In this document: positions 1 through 6,408 of the stretch, one piece after another
How the letters are laid out: each line of letters opens with the position of its first letter
Position numbering within the stretch: position 1 is the first letter of the stretch
Source of the DNA: Trueperella bonasi
Lineage (GTDB): Bacteria; Actinomycetota; Actinomycetes; Actinomycetales; Actinomycetaceae
Assembly (NCBI RefSeq): GCF_030811535.1
Contig: NZ_JAUSQX010000001.1
Span: forward strand, 1,240,001 to 1,304,000
Direction of reading: 5' to 3'
Length of the DNA stretch: 64,000 nucleotides
Translations under genes and position numbers: made by a program
The notes under the pieces: model-generated
What the model was told of the DNA's origin: nothing
Seen by the model: only the letters and a program-made list of their open reading frames with translations
Databases searched by the model: none

Positions 1-164
1 TCGACGTCGTCGAAGACAAGCTGGAAGCTGTCATGCGTAATATCCATGATACGTGTTTGAGAACTGCGGAAGAGCTGGATGATCCGGGGAATTACCTGGT
101 GGGCGCAAATGCTGCAGGGTTTATGAAAGTTGCAGATGCGATGATTCAGCAGGGCGTAATTTAA
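1..164 (+). CDS. gdhA: NADP-type glutamate dehydrogenase, C-terminal fragment
   Basis: The open frame begins before the window; codons run from base 3 to a TAA at 162-164. The visible 53 residues match the end of hexameric glutamate dehydrogenase: an acidic helix, then YLVGANAAGFMKV and the terminal VADAMIQQGVI, very close to the E. coli GdhA terminus. The enzyme reversibly aminates 2-oxoglutarate with ammonium and NADPH in the cytoplasm. Only the C-terminal helix that packs back on the N-terminal domain is visible, so catalytic residues cannot be checked. The gene is followed by about 120 bases with no clear terminator before the next start. Confidence 0.88.
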   Translation, partial: DVVEDKLEAVMRNIHDTCLRTAEELDDPGNYLVGANAAGFMKVADAMIQQGVI

Positions 165-288
165 ACTACCAATGCAACGGGCTTGACGATCCATTGCGTT
201 ATCTTCCCGTTTCCTTGACCTTAGCGAGGCGATTAACTCGCCGGGAATAGCGTGGTCGGGCATGTGATGTCACCATGAAAGGACATCC

Positions 289-633
289 GTGATGACGCAG
301 CCTTCGCGTAAACGCTTGAGCTCCTCGGTGAACCTTGCGGCGGCAGTACTGCTTGGAACTGCAGGCCTTGCAGCTCCCGCAATGGCTACAACAGGCCCGG
401 CGGCAGACTCGGCGACTGAAAGCACAGCCGAGCAGACCGTGAGCTCTGAGGAAGCCGAACAAGAATCGACGATCGAATACATCGTGAGCCCGCAGGGTAT
501 GTCGGGTACGGAAAAGATTGGTTACGGCTGGCAGAACATGTCGCACATCAACTTACTCACGACGCTGAGGGTGGGCTGTAGCGCTATCCGCGCGGGCCCA
601 CCCTCAGCGTTTATGACAGCTGGACTAGACTGA
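289..633 (+). pseudogene. Internally deleted secreted FG-GAP repeat protein (remnant)
   Basis: The start is GTG 289 or ATG 292 behind an AAAGGA ribosome site. The first 33 residues form a Sec signal peptide (SRKR, a hydrophobic AAAVLLGTAGLAAP core, then AMA-TTG). About 45 Ser/Thr/Glu-rich residues follow, then abruptly EKIGYGWQNMSHI. That is the closing motif of the FG-GAP repeats in the sialidase of this window (IGHGWQTMKHI). The sialidase stops two residues later. Here the frame runs on through a transcription-terminator hairpin (562-610) to a chance TGA. The simplest reading is one large in-frame deletion that removed the body of a secreted repeat protein, with loss of the native stop. It may still be transcribed, but the mature peptide has no recognisable domain. 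Confidence 0.6.
562..610 (+). terminator. Hairpin terminator inside the tail of the FG-GAP remnant
   Basis: ACGCTGAGGGTGGGC (562-576) pairs with GCCCACCCTCAGCGT (596-610), a 15-bp perfect stem followed by a weak TTTAT. Its position inside the reading frame 289-633 indicates that the frame has overrun its original stop. Confidence 0.7.
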
Positions 634-637
634 CATC

Positions 638-1030
638 ATGAGACGCCGTATCGACCCGGGGCAGGGGATGGAGCTAGTGCGTTCCTTCGCCGATGGAAGC
701 GTGCTATCCGATGCCGAACACCGTTTAGCGGTGCGGTTTGTGCTGGAAGAATTTGGTTCACGTCACCCGGGGCGTAGCGTCGAAATCCGGGTACCGTGGA
801 TCGGGGCGGTCCAAGCGATTGCAGGCCCGGTTCACACTCGTGGCACACCGGCAAATGTTGTGGAGTTGGGTGGCGATACCTTGCTGTGCCTCGCTGTTGG
901 CAAAGAGGTAGAGAGTTCATCGATCACCTACTCCGGTACGCGCGCAGACCTATCGCAATACTTTCCCCTCTTTGACACCGGGCAGCTGACGGGTGATAAA
1001 CCCGGGCGAGCCCGTGGTAAATCCCGATAG
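638..1030 (+). CDS. Sterol carrier family (SCP-like) protein
   Basis: A 130-residue soluble protein. ATG 638 follows the previous stop by four bases. It has the pattern of the small actinobacterial 'sterol carrier family protein': an N-terminal RRRIDPGQG, a central helix, then the strand-rich core RSVEIRVPWIGAVQAIAGP, HTRGTPANVVELGGDT and a late SGTRADLSQYFPLF. These proteins resemble the SCP2 fold, but no bound ligand or biochemical role is established for them. No signal peptide or membrane segment is visible. The last residues (KPGRARGKSR) are basic and probably disordered. Assigned by recalled family pattern only. Confidence 0.72.
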   Translation: MRRRIDPGQGMELVRSFADGSVLSDAEHRLAVRFVLEEFGSRHPGRSVEIRVPWIGAVQAIAGPVHTRGTPANVVELGGDTLLCLAVGKEVESSSITYSGTRADLSQYFPLFDTGQLTGDKPGRARGKSR

Positions 1031-1106
1031 GCTATTCTTGTGCGCCAGCGCTTTATCAATCCGAATATCGTCAGTATTGAGACGATGAATTCGACGATCA
1101 CGGCCC

Positions 1107-1773
1107 TTGCAGAGAAAACTGAGGCTTCGGGAGGCGTTGGAAGTTGAGCGTGGGGGTGTTTCACTCGATCTTCCCGAGCAGCGTGTTGAACGCGATGAGC
1201 ACGGTTTTCGACTATCTTTTCGTCAGATCGCTGAAATCGAAGGATCCCGCTGCGCTCGCGTTCATGCACGAAGCAGTAACTTTATTTAGGGGTGCAGGCT
1301 ACCTTGCCCTTCCCGCTGGAGTTAAACCGCAAGAGGAGCTGGTCCACAATGCGATAGCTGCACCTTATGCGCATGTGACTGCTCCGTTGCGGCGCTTGGT
1401 TGACAGGTATGGACTTGAGGTGTGCAGGTGTTTGGTGGCTGGCATTTCGATTCCGGCCTGGGTGCTCGAAGCGCTCCCACAGCTACCGAAAGTGATGAGC
1501 AACGGGATAAGAATTGCGAATACGCTTGAAAATCGTGCTATCGAGGCAGTTGAGGCGCTCACCTTACAGGGCCGCGAAGGTGAAGAATTCGATGGGGTAA
1601 TCGTCGATCGGCTTAAGTCCAATGATGGGCCGGGGGAGCGAGGATTGGTTTCCGTTTTTGATCCGGCGCTGGAGGTCGTTGTCAACGCGGAATATGTTCC
1701 GGTTGGTGAGCGCGTGCGGGTGCGGTTCGTGAGCGTTGATGAAAATCTCGACGTTCACTTCGAGCTTGTCTAA
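1107..1773 (+). pseudogene. RNase II/R-like (RNB domain) protein, decayed
   Basis: Two frames carry pieces of one actinobacterial RNB-domain protein. Frame 1 (about 1113-1225) reads REALEVERGGVSLDLPEQ followed by HGFRLSFRQIAEIE, the middle of the RNB domain. Frame 2 resumes about 1228 with KDPAALAFMHEAVTLFRGAG, then the diagnostic IAAPYAHVTAPLRRLVDRYG and a C-terminal OB-like region ending VRFVSVDENLDVHFELV at 1773. The N-terminal half with the metal-binding aspartates is missing. So is the stretch between the two pieces, expected to hold the NAQISL/TGMAAA region. This is a 5' truncation plus an internal deletion and frameshift. The 630-base frame from 1144 (TTG) is open but cannot encode an active nuclease. 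Confidence 0.8.
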
Positions 1774-1786
1774 CCTATAACTTGTG

Positions 1787-2014
1787 TTAGCGGCGAGGCG
1801 ACCAGTCGTCCTCATCCCATTCATCTGTTGCTGGAGGGATTTCGTATGAATCTGGGTCATATTCATCCCAGCTTTCGTAGTCGTCTGCTTCGTCTTTCGA
1901 TTCAGCCTTGCCCGAAAGCTCCCGCTGGAGCGCCTCGTAGTCAGTCTCTGGGCTGAAATACTTAAGATTACGTGCGACTTTACGCTGTTTGGCTCTTTGA
2001 CGGCCGCGCCCCAT
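1787..2014 (-). CDS. DUF3073 domain protein
   Basis: A 75-residue protein starting at ATG 2014 with MGRGRQRAKQRKVARNLKYF, the hallmark of DUF3073, a short family found only in Actinobacteria. A basic N-terminal third is followed by SPETDYEALQREL and a very acidic C-terminal tail rich in Asp/Glu/Tyr. No function is known; the charge pattern suggests a nucleic-acid or ribosome-associated role, which is inference. A longer frame from 2035 exists, but the family begins at MGRGR and a G-rich stretch (GAGGGGGG) lies upstream of 2014. Confidence 0.88.
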   Translation of the reverse strand: MGRGRQRAKQRKVARNLKYFSPETDYEALQRELSGKAESKDEADDYESWDEYDPDSYEIPPATDEWDEDDWSPRR

Positions 2015-2457
2015 AGTTGGCTCGACCCCCCTCAACTTGTCTTGGAGCAGGCACTGAGTGCGGCTCTTGCTTATTTTCTTAATTGGTTCGTGCTCATACC
2101 TTACCCCGAATCGGGTCTAAAACTCCACGTGGAGGGCGGGCAATGTGGATAGTTACGCTAAAAGAATTACCGCAGCGCCCGTTCCCTCCGTCTACTACCC
2201 CGGAAGGTCTGCGCGAATGCGCGAATTTACGGGTTACGATTGGGAAAATGTCACTCTCGTGACAAGTAGGTAGATTGGCTGAATCAACTGAAGATACGGT
2301 ACTGTAAACGTTAATGATCTTGGCTTAGTGGACCTTGCTGAGCCTTGAAAGTATGCGGCTGGCAACCGCCCTTGCCAAGCCAGAATCAGAGATTTTCCGC
2401 ATCGTGACTCCGTTTCGCCGTGGAGGATCTCGTTAATGCGAGGATGAAATTAAGAAT
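2015..2457. other. Divergent intergenic region between DUF3073 and bldC
   Basis: 443 bases without a supported gene. It must hold promoters for both divergent genes. Visible structure: CCCGAATCGGG (2105-2115), a 12-bp palindrome CTCCACGTGGAG (2123-2134) on the DUF3073 side, and a long bldC leader (about 2320-2457) with short complementary stretches such as CTTGGC/GCCAAG. I recognise no known riboswitch class in it. Confidence 0.5.
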
Positions 2458-2649
2458 ATGAATATTGAAGAAAACGATTTGATGACCCCCGCCGAGGTTG
2501 CAGCCTTGTTCCGCGTGGATCCGAAGACGGTCGCTCGCTGGGCTGATAGTGGGAAACTACCCTCAGTGCGTACGCTCGGAGGTCATCGACGTTTCCCGCG
2601 CAAGGACGTGCTGGCGACTATTCAGCAATCGCAGGAGACGAATAACTAA
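2458..2649 (+). CDS. bldC: BldC-family MerR-like DNA-binding protein
   Basis: 63 residues, essentially a single winged helix-turn-helix: LMTPAEVAALFRVDPKTVARW, then GKLPSVRTLGGHRRFPRKDV. This matches BldC, the minimal MerR-like developmental regulator conserved in Actinobacteria, which lacks the MerR dimerisation/effector domain and binds direct repeats by head-to-tail polymerisation. The start ATG at 2458 has GAGGATG about ten bases upstream; a later ATG at 2482 would cut the N-terminus. It stands alone and ends in a strong bidirectional terminator. In a non-sporulating relative the regulon cannot be predicted. Confidence 0.93.
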   Translation: MNIEENDLMTPAEVAALFRVDPKTVARWADSGKLPSVRTLGGHRRFPRKDVLATIQQSQETNN

Positions 2650-2682
2650 GCAAACTGTTGGCCCGGTGGGGCCAGAAACAGA

Positions 2683-2726
2683 AAAAGGTTGGCGGGCTGT
2701 GGTTTTCCACAGCCCGCCAACCTTTT
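2683..2726. terminator. Bidirectional rho-independent terminator
   Basis: A 20-base arm (AAAAGGTTGGCGGGCTGTGG) pairs perfectly with its complement across a TTTT loop, with T/A tracts on both sides. It serves bldC (+) and the convergent DUF3618 gene (-). Confidence 0.93.
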
Positions 2727-2758
2727 CTTGTATGAGAGATCTTCAGCTAGTCGAAGAT

Positions 2759-3085
2759 TTACTTGAAGATTTTCCGTAGGACGAAAGTGGCAACAGCCAC
2801 GGCAGCTGTAGCAATCATCGCGATTGCGGGTATATCTCCAGCTTTCGCGTCTTCGGCAAGATTGCGTGCCTTGGTCTTGCCTTCGTCGGTCTTCTCCTTG
2901 GCAAAAGCCTTAGCCTGATCCTTGAGCGTGTCGGGATGTAACTTGGCGGCGATCTCATTGACCGTCTCAGTCATCTCATCGCGGACGCGCTGCATATCTT
3001 TTTCGATTTCTTCGGCCGAGCGGTTATCTGGAACACCCTTGGGCGCTTCGTAATCAACAGCCTTTTTGTGGCGTGCGTTAGTCAC
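2759..3085 (-). CDS. DUF3618 domain membrane-anchored protein
   Basis: 108 residues. An N-terminal hydrophilic region carries the DUF3618 core (RSAEEIEKDMQRVRDEMTET, then KLHPDTLKDQAKA), followed by a charged coiled-coil-like stretch (KEKTDEGKTKARNLAEDAK). A single C-terminal transmembrane helix (IPAIAMIATAAVAVATFVL) ends in a basic RKIFK tail. The start codon at 3085 overlaps the stop of the upstream gene, so the two are translationally coupled. In Actinobacteria DUF3618 genes are habitually paired with a small phage-holin-superfamily membrane protein, as here. The molecular role is unknown; a cell-envelope stress or scaffolding role is only a guess. Confidence 0.88.
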   Translation of the reverse strand: MTNARHKKAVDYEAPKGVPDNRSAEEIEKDMQRVRDEMTETVNEIAAKLHPDTLKDQAKAFAKEKTDEGKTKARNLAEDAKAGDIPAIAMIATAAVAVATFVLRKIFK

Positions 3086-3567
3086 TAGTTCAGTCCCTTC
3101 TTCACCGCGTCAACATTCTTTTGGATGCCGGCGCCCGGGTTGATCTTGTGCTTTTGGGCAGCCTTCATCCGGCCAAGACCAACAAATGCAAGGATAAGGA
3201 TGATGAGGAGCAAGATTCCGGAAACGACCAGGAATCCTGCCCACACCGGCATGATTTGCGCAAATGCGAAAGCGGCCGCGATGAGCAATAAACCGAGCAG
3301 ATACAGCGCGAGGATGCCCGCGACGGCAAGAAGCACCCCGCCGATGCCCAGCTTTTTAACTTTGGATGTTGCCTGTAATTTCGTATAGGAAATCTCATCC
3401 CGCACGAGCGCGGAAAATTGCGCGGTTACTTTAGCGATGAGCTCGCCAATGGACTGGCCGCTCTCAGGTGCTATCGGGCCTTGCCCGGCAAGCGAAGTGG
3501 GCCCTTCCGGCGCATGGTCGGTCGGAGCGGGCCGATCCGGCGCGGCGTTCGTATTTCTATTAGTCAC
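3085..3567 (-). CDS. Phage holin superfamily III-like (DUF1469) membrane protein
   Basis: 160 residues. A Pro-rich disordered N-terminus (about 1-35) precedes an amphipathic segment (QSIGELIAKVTAQFSALVRD), two close transmembrane helices (about 75-100 and 105-132) and a basic cytoplasmic tail. This is the 'Phage_holin_3_6/Act-Holin-X' pattern of chromosomal actinobacterial proteins. No endolysin or other phage gene is nearby, so a lysis function is unlikely. It is first in a two-gene operon with the DUF3618 gene (stop/start overlap at 3085). ATG 3567 is preceded by AAAGGAGAA, a strong ribosome site. Confidence 0.85.
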   Translation of the reverse strand: MTNRNTNAAPDRPAPTDHAPEGPTSLAGQGPIAPESGQSIGELIAKVTAQFSALVRDEISYTKLQATSKVKKLGIGGVLLAVAGILALYLLGLLLIAAAFAFAQIMPVWAGFLVVSGILLLIILILAFVGLGRMKAAQKHKINPGAGIQKNVDAVKKGLN

Positions 3568-3730
3568 GTGTTCTCCTTTATGCGAGCACAGATGCCCAAA
3601 TACATGTAACTAGTTTGTCATGGAAACGCGTCATCTTTCGACTTTTGCAGGAATTTGGCCAAATGTAGATACATTATGCTGACTGCGTGAGAGACTTTAG
3701 CTTCGCAGCTAACGCCGTTACCGTAATTCC

Positions 3731-4228
3731 ATGGCGAAAATTACATTTGATGGAAACCCGGTTACCACTTTGGGAGACCTGCCCGCGGTCGGAACTCAAG
3801 CGCCCGAATTTACTTTGACGGGCGCAGACCTCGGTGAGGTTAAGCTCTCCGACTTCGTTGGCAAGCGGATCGTGCTTAATATCTTTCCGTCGTTAGATAC
3901 GGGCATTTGCGCGCAGTCGGTGCGCGAATTCAACAAACTTGGCGAACAGTTCGATAACACCGTGGTGATAGCTGTCTCGATGGATCTTCCCTTCGCGCAC
4001 GACAGGTTCTGTGCGGCAGAAGGAATTGAAAACGTCGTTACCGGATCTGCTTTTCGCTCCTCATTTCCACAGGACTACGAGGTCTTGATGATTGATGGTC
4101 CACTGAGCGGCCTGCTCTCCCGCGCCGTCGTCATCATCGACGAAAACGGAAAGGTGACGTACACCGAACAGGTACCCGAAGGGCGCACTGAGCCAAACTA
4201 TGAAGGAGCAAAGGCCGCACTGAGCTAG
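3731..4228 (+). CDS. tpx: Thiol peroxidase Tpx (atypical 2-Cys peroxiredoxin)
   Basis: 165 residues with the Tpx layout: TLGDLPAVGTQAPEFTL at the N-terminus, then NIFPSLDTGICAQSVREFN with the peroxidatic Cys in the DTGIC context, and the resolving Cys in RFCAAEGIENV, followed by SAFRSSF. Tpx reduces H2O2 and alkyl hydroperoxides in the cytoplasm using thioredoxin or an actinobacterial equivalent. Both redox cysteines are present, so it should be active. Full family length. ATG 3731 has no strong ribosome site (CGTAATTCC), suggesting a short or leaderless transcript. Confidence 0.95.
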   Translation: MAKITFDGNPVTTLGDLPAVGTQAPEFTLTGADLGEVKLSDFVGKRIVLNIFPSLDTGICAQSVREFNKLGEQFDNTVVIAVSMDLPFAHDRFCAAEGIENVVTGSAFRSSFPQDYEVLMIDGPLSGLLSRAVVIIDENGKVTYTEQVPEGRTEPNYEGAKAALS

Positions 4229-4258
4229 ACCAACGCTAGGCGAGAACTCGCACATCCG

Positions 4259-5140
4259 ATGACACTCCGAATGATTGAAGATACCGCCCTCGTTCTCGAA
4301 GGCGGAGGGATGCGCGCGAGTTATACCGCGCCCGTCGTGCAAACACTCCTCGACCTCGGCGTGAACTTTCCACTGGTTGCAGGAATATCGGCGGGCGCTA
4401 CACACGCCGCTAATTTTCTTTCGCGTGAACGAGAGCGTGCACGCAGCGGATTCGTTGAATTCGCCGGCGATCCAAAATTTGGCAACCTACGTTCATTCGC
4501 TGAGGGAAAAGGCCTATTCAACGCGCGGTACATCTACGAGGAAGCCACGGTCGACGACGGTCCGCTCCCGTACAACTTTCAGACCTATCGTACTAACCCG
4601 GCTGACGTGCGGATCGGTTCGTTTAACTCGGTGACCGGCAGCACCCAATACTGGACCAAAGCGGAACTCGATGAGCCGGACAAGCTCATGCGAGCCGTTC
4701 GAGCGTCGTCGACCATGCCCGTCATCATGCCACCTATCGAAATCCGCGGCGAACTCCACGTCGACGGCGCCCTCGGAAGCTCCGGCGGAATTCCACTTGA
4801 CGCTGCGGAAGAAGCGGGTTGTGAACGCTATATTGTCGTGCTTACCAGGTCGCGAGATTATGTTAAACGCCCTCCGCGTAACCCTCGAATTCTCGAACGC
4901 TTGCTTCCGGACTTACCGCTGGTGGCGCAAGCGGCCAATGACAGATGGCGCAACTACAATACCGCACGAGAGCGCATACGCGAGCTCGAATCAGCGGGAA
5001 AAGCATGGGTGTTTTGGCCCCGGCACATGATGGTCAGTAACCAGGAACGCAACGTCAGCCGCCTGCGGCGAAACTATAATCGTGGCCGCCTGCAAATCTT
5101 GGAGCAATTACCGAGCTTGCGCGATTTCTTGGGGATATAG
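4259..5140 (+). CDS. Patatin-like phospholipase family protein (YjjU-like)
   Basis: 293 residues. The oxyanion motif EGGGMRASY is near residue 13, the nucleophile elbow GISAG near residue 42, and the catalytic aspartate in HVDGALG near residue 163, so the Ser-Asp dyad is intact. The C-terminal half (SRDYVKRPPRNPR, WRNYNTARERI, WPRHMMVSNQERNVSRLRRN) resembles the YjjU-type bacterial patatins, which are cytoplasmic or membrane-peripheral lipid acyl hydrolases of unknown substrate. There is no signal peptide. ATG 4259 or ATG 4271 could be the start; the second lies closer to the conserved EGGG and neither has a convincing ribosome site. It lies 30 bases after tpx. Confidence 0.87.
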   Translation: MTLRMIEDTALVLEGGGMRASYTAPVVQTLLDLGVNFPLVAGISAGATHAANFLSRERERARSGFVEFAGDPKFGNLRSFAEGKGLFNARYIYEEATVDDGPLPYNFQTYRTNPADVRIGSFNSVTGSTQYWTKAELDEPDKLMRAVRASSTMPVIMPPIEIRGELHVDGALGSSGGIPLDAAEEAGCERYIVVLTRSRDYVKRPPRNPRILERLLPDLPLVAQAANDRWRNYNTARERIRELESAGKAWVFWPRHMMVSNQERNVSRLRRNYNRGRLQILEQLPSLRDFLGI

Positions 5141-5173
5141 TACTTGGTGTAGACCGGTAGCGTTGGAGCCCAC

Positions 5174-6334
5174 ATGGCTGTAGAACTCAAAAATTTCGCC
5201 TCCCAGATTGATGAACAGACCCTGGAACAGGCGCGCATGGTAGCGCGTTTACCGTTTGTATATCCGCACGTGGCCCTCATGCCGGACGCGCACTTCGGCT
5301 TGGGCTCATCGGTAGGAACGGTGTTTGGGACGGTGGGCGCGGTTTTGCCAGCCGCCGTCGGCGTAGATATCGGCTGCGGAATGATCGGCGTGCGCACGCA
5401 ATTTAGTGCAGCGGATCTTGCAGGCAAGGACTTGCGCCGCCTACGTGATGCGATCGTGGATTCGATTCCGCTTTCGCCCGGAAATTACAACAGGAAAGTC
5501 GCTGGGCAGTCCGCCAAGGAACGCATAGCGGAGCTGGAAGCGTTAGCGAAAGACAACGACGTCGATTTATCCCACTCCCCGAAGTGGCACATGCAATTGG
5601 GCTCGCTTGGCGGCGGCAATCACTTCATTGAACTGTGCTTAGACGAATCGGAAGCCGTATGGATGTTTCTACATTCCGGATCGCGCGGGGTGGGCAATAA
5701 AATCGCTAAAAAACATATCTGGGAGGCCCAAAATTATTGCGGGATGAATGGCATCGAGCTTGAACATCGCGACCTTGCCTATCTGGAACAGGGCACGGAA
5801 AGCTTTGCCGTCTATATGCGCGATCTCGAGTGGGCCCAACGCTTTGCGTGGCTGAACCGGGAAGAAATGATAGACCGGTTTTCGGCCAGGCTCGGTGAAT
5901 TTGTGGGCCGCCAGGTGCGTGAGGAAGAGCGCATTAACTGCCACCATAACTACACCGTCGAAGAACGACACGGAGGAAAAGACGTGTGGCTGACGCGCAA
6001 GGGTGCAATCCGAGCAGACGCGGGAGTCAAGGGTCTTATCCCGGGTTCGATGGGTACGGCGTCGTACGTGGTTGAAGGTTTGGGCAACGACGACGGCCTG
6101 CGCTCGGCCCCGCACGGCGCGGGAAGGCGCTACTCACGCAACGAGGCCAAACGACGGTTTACCGAACATGATTTAGACAGACGGATGAAGGGGATCGTAT
6201 ATCGGCCTGGAAAAGCCTGGGTGGATGAGATTCCTGACGCCTATAAGGATATCGATCAGGTCATGGAAGATGCTGCCCCGCTGGTGCGAACATTGCACAA
6301 ACTGCGCCAGATTGTGAACGTGAAGGGCACGTAG
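5174..6334 (+). CDS. rtcB: RtcB-family RNA ligase
   Basis: 386 residues covering the RtcB fold. Metal-binding and guanylylation motifs are visible in order: MPDAHFGLGSSVGTVFGT, GVDIGCGM, LGSLGGGNHFIEL, HSGSRGVGN, CHHNYTVEE, and SAPHGAGRRYSR with the histidine that is GMP-linked in characterised RtcB. These enzymes join 2',3'-cyclic phosphate or 3'-phosphate ends to 5'-OH ends using GTP and Mn2+. The length matches the shorter bacterial branch. ATG 5174 is 33 bases after the patatin gene. No archease gene or RtcR-type activator is adjacent, so RNA repair regulation as in E. coli is not evident. Confidence 0.94.
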   Translation: MAVELKNFASQIDEQTLEQARMVARLPFVYPHVALMPDAHFGLGSSVGTVFGTVGAVLPAAVGVDIGCGMIGVRTQFSAADLAGKDLRRLRDAIVDSIPLSPGNYNRKVAGQSAKERIAELEALAKDNDVDLSHSPKWHMQLGSLGGGNHFIELCLDESEAVWMFLHSGSRGVGNKIAKKHIWEAQNYCGMNGIELEHRDLAYLEQGTESFAVYMRDLEWAQRFAWLNREEMIDRFSARLGEFVGRQVREEERINCHHNYTVEERHGGKDVWLTRKGAIRADAGVKGLIPGSMGTASYVVEGLGNDDGLRSAPHGAGRRYSRNEAKRRFTEHDLDRRMKGIVYRPGKAWVDEIPDAYKDIDQVMEDAAPLVRTLHKLRQIVNVKGT

Positions 6335-6357
6335 TGACTGTAGCTATCCGAAAGTCG

Positions 6358-6397
6358 AAATGTGCCTCGGGTGGCAAAAACTACCCGAGGCACATTT
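6358..6397. terminator. Bidirectional terminator between rtcB and the sialidase
   Basis: AAATGTGCCTCGGGT pairs perfectly with ACCCGAGGCACATTT over a ten-base loop. The converging rtcB (+) and sialidase (-) both end here. Confidence 0.92.
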
Positions 6398-6408
6398 GGC
6401 TTTAGACG

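Noticed and set aside
3085-3567. Prophage indicated by the holin-like gene
   Set aside because: Act-Holin-X/DUF1469 proteins are chromosomal actinobacterial proteins paired with DUF3618; no other phage gene is in the window.
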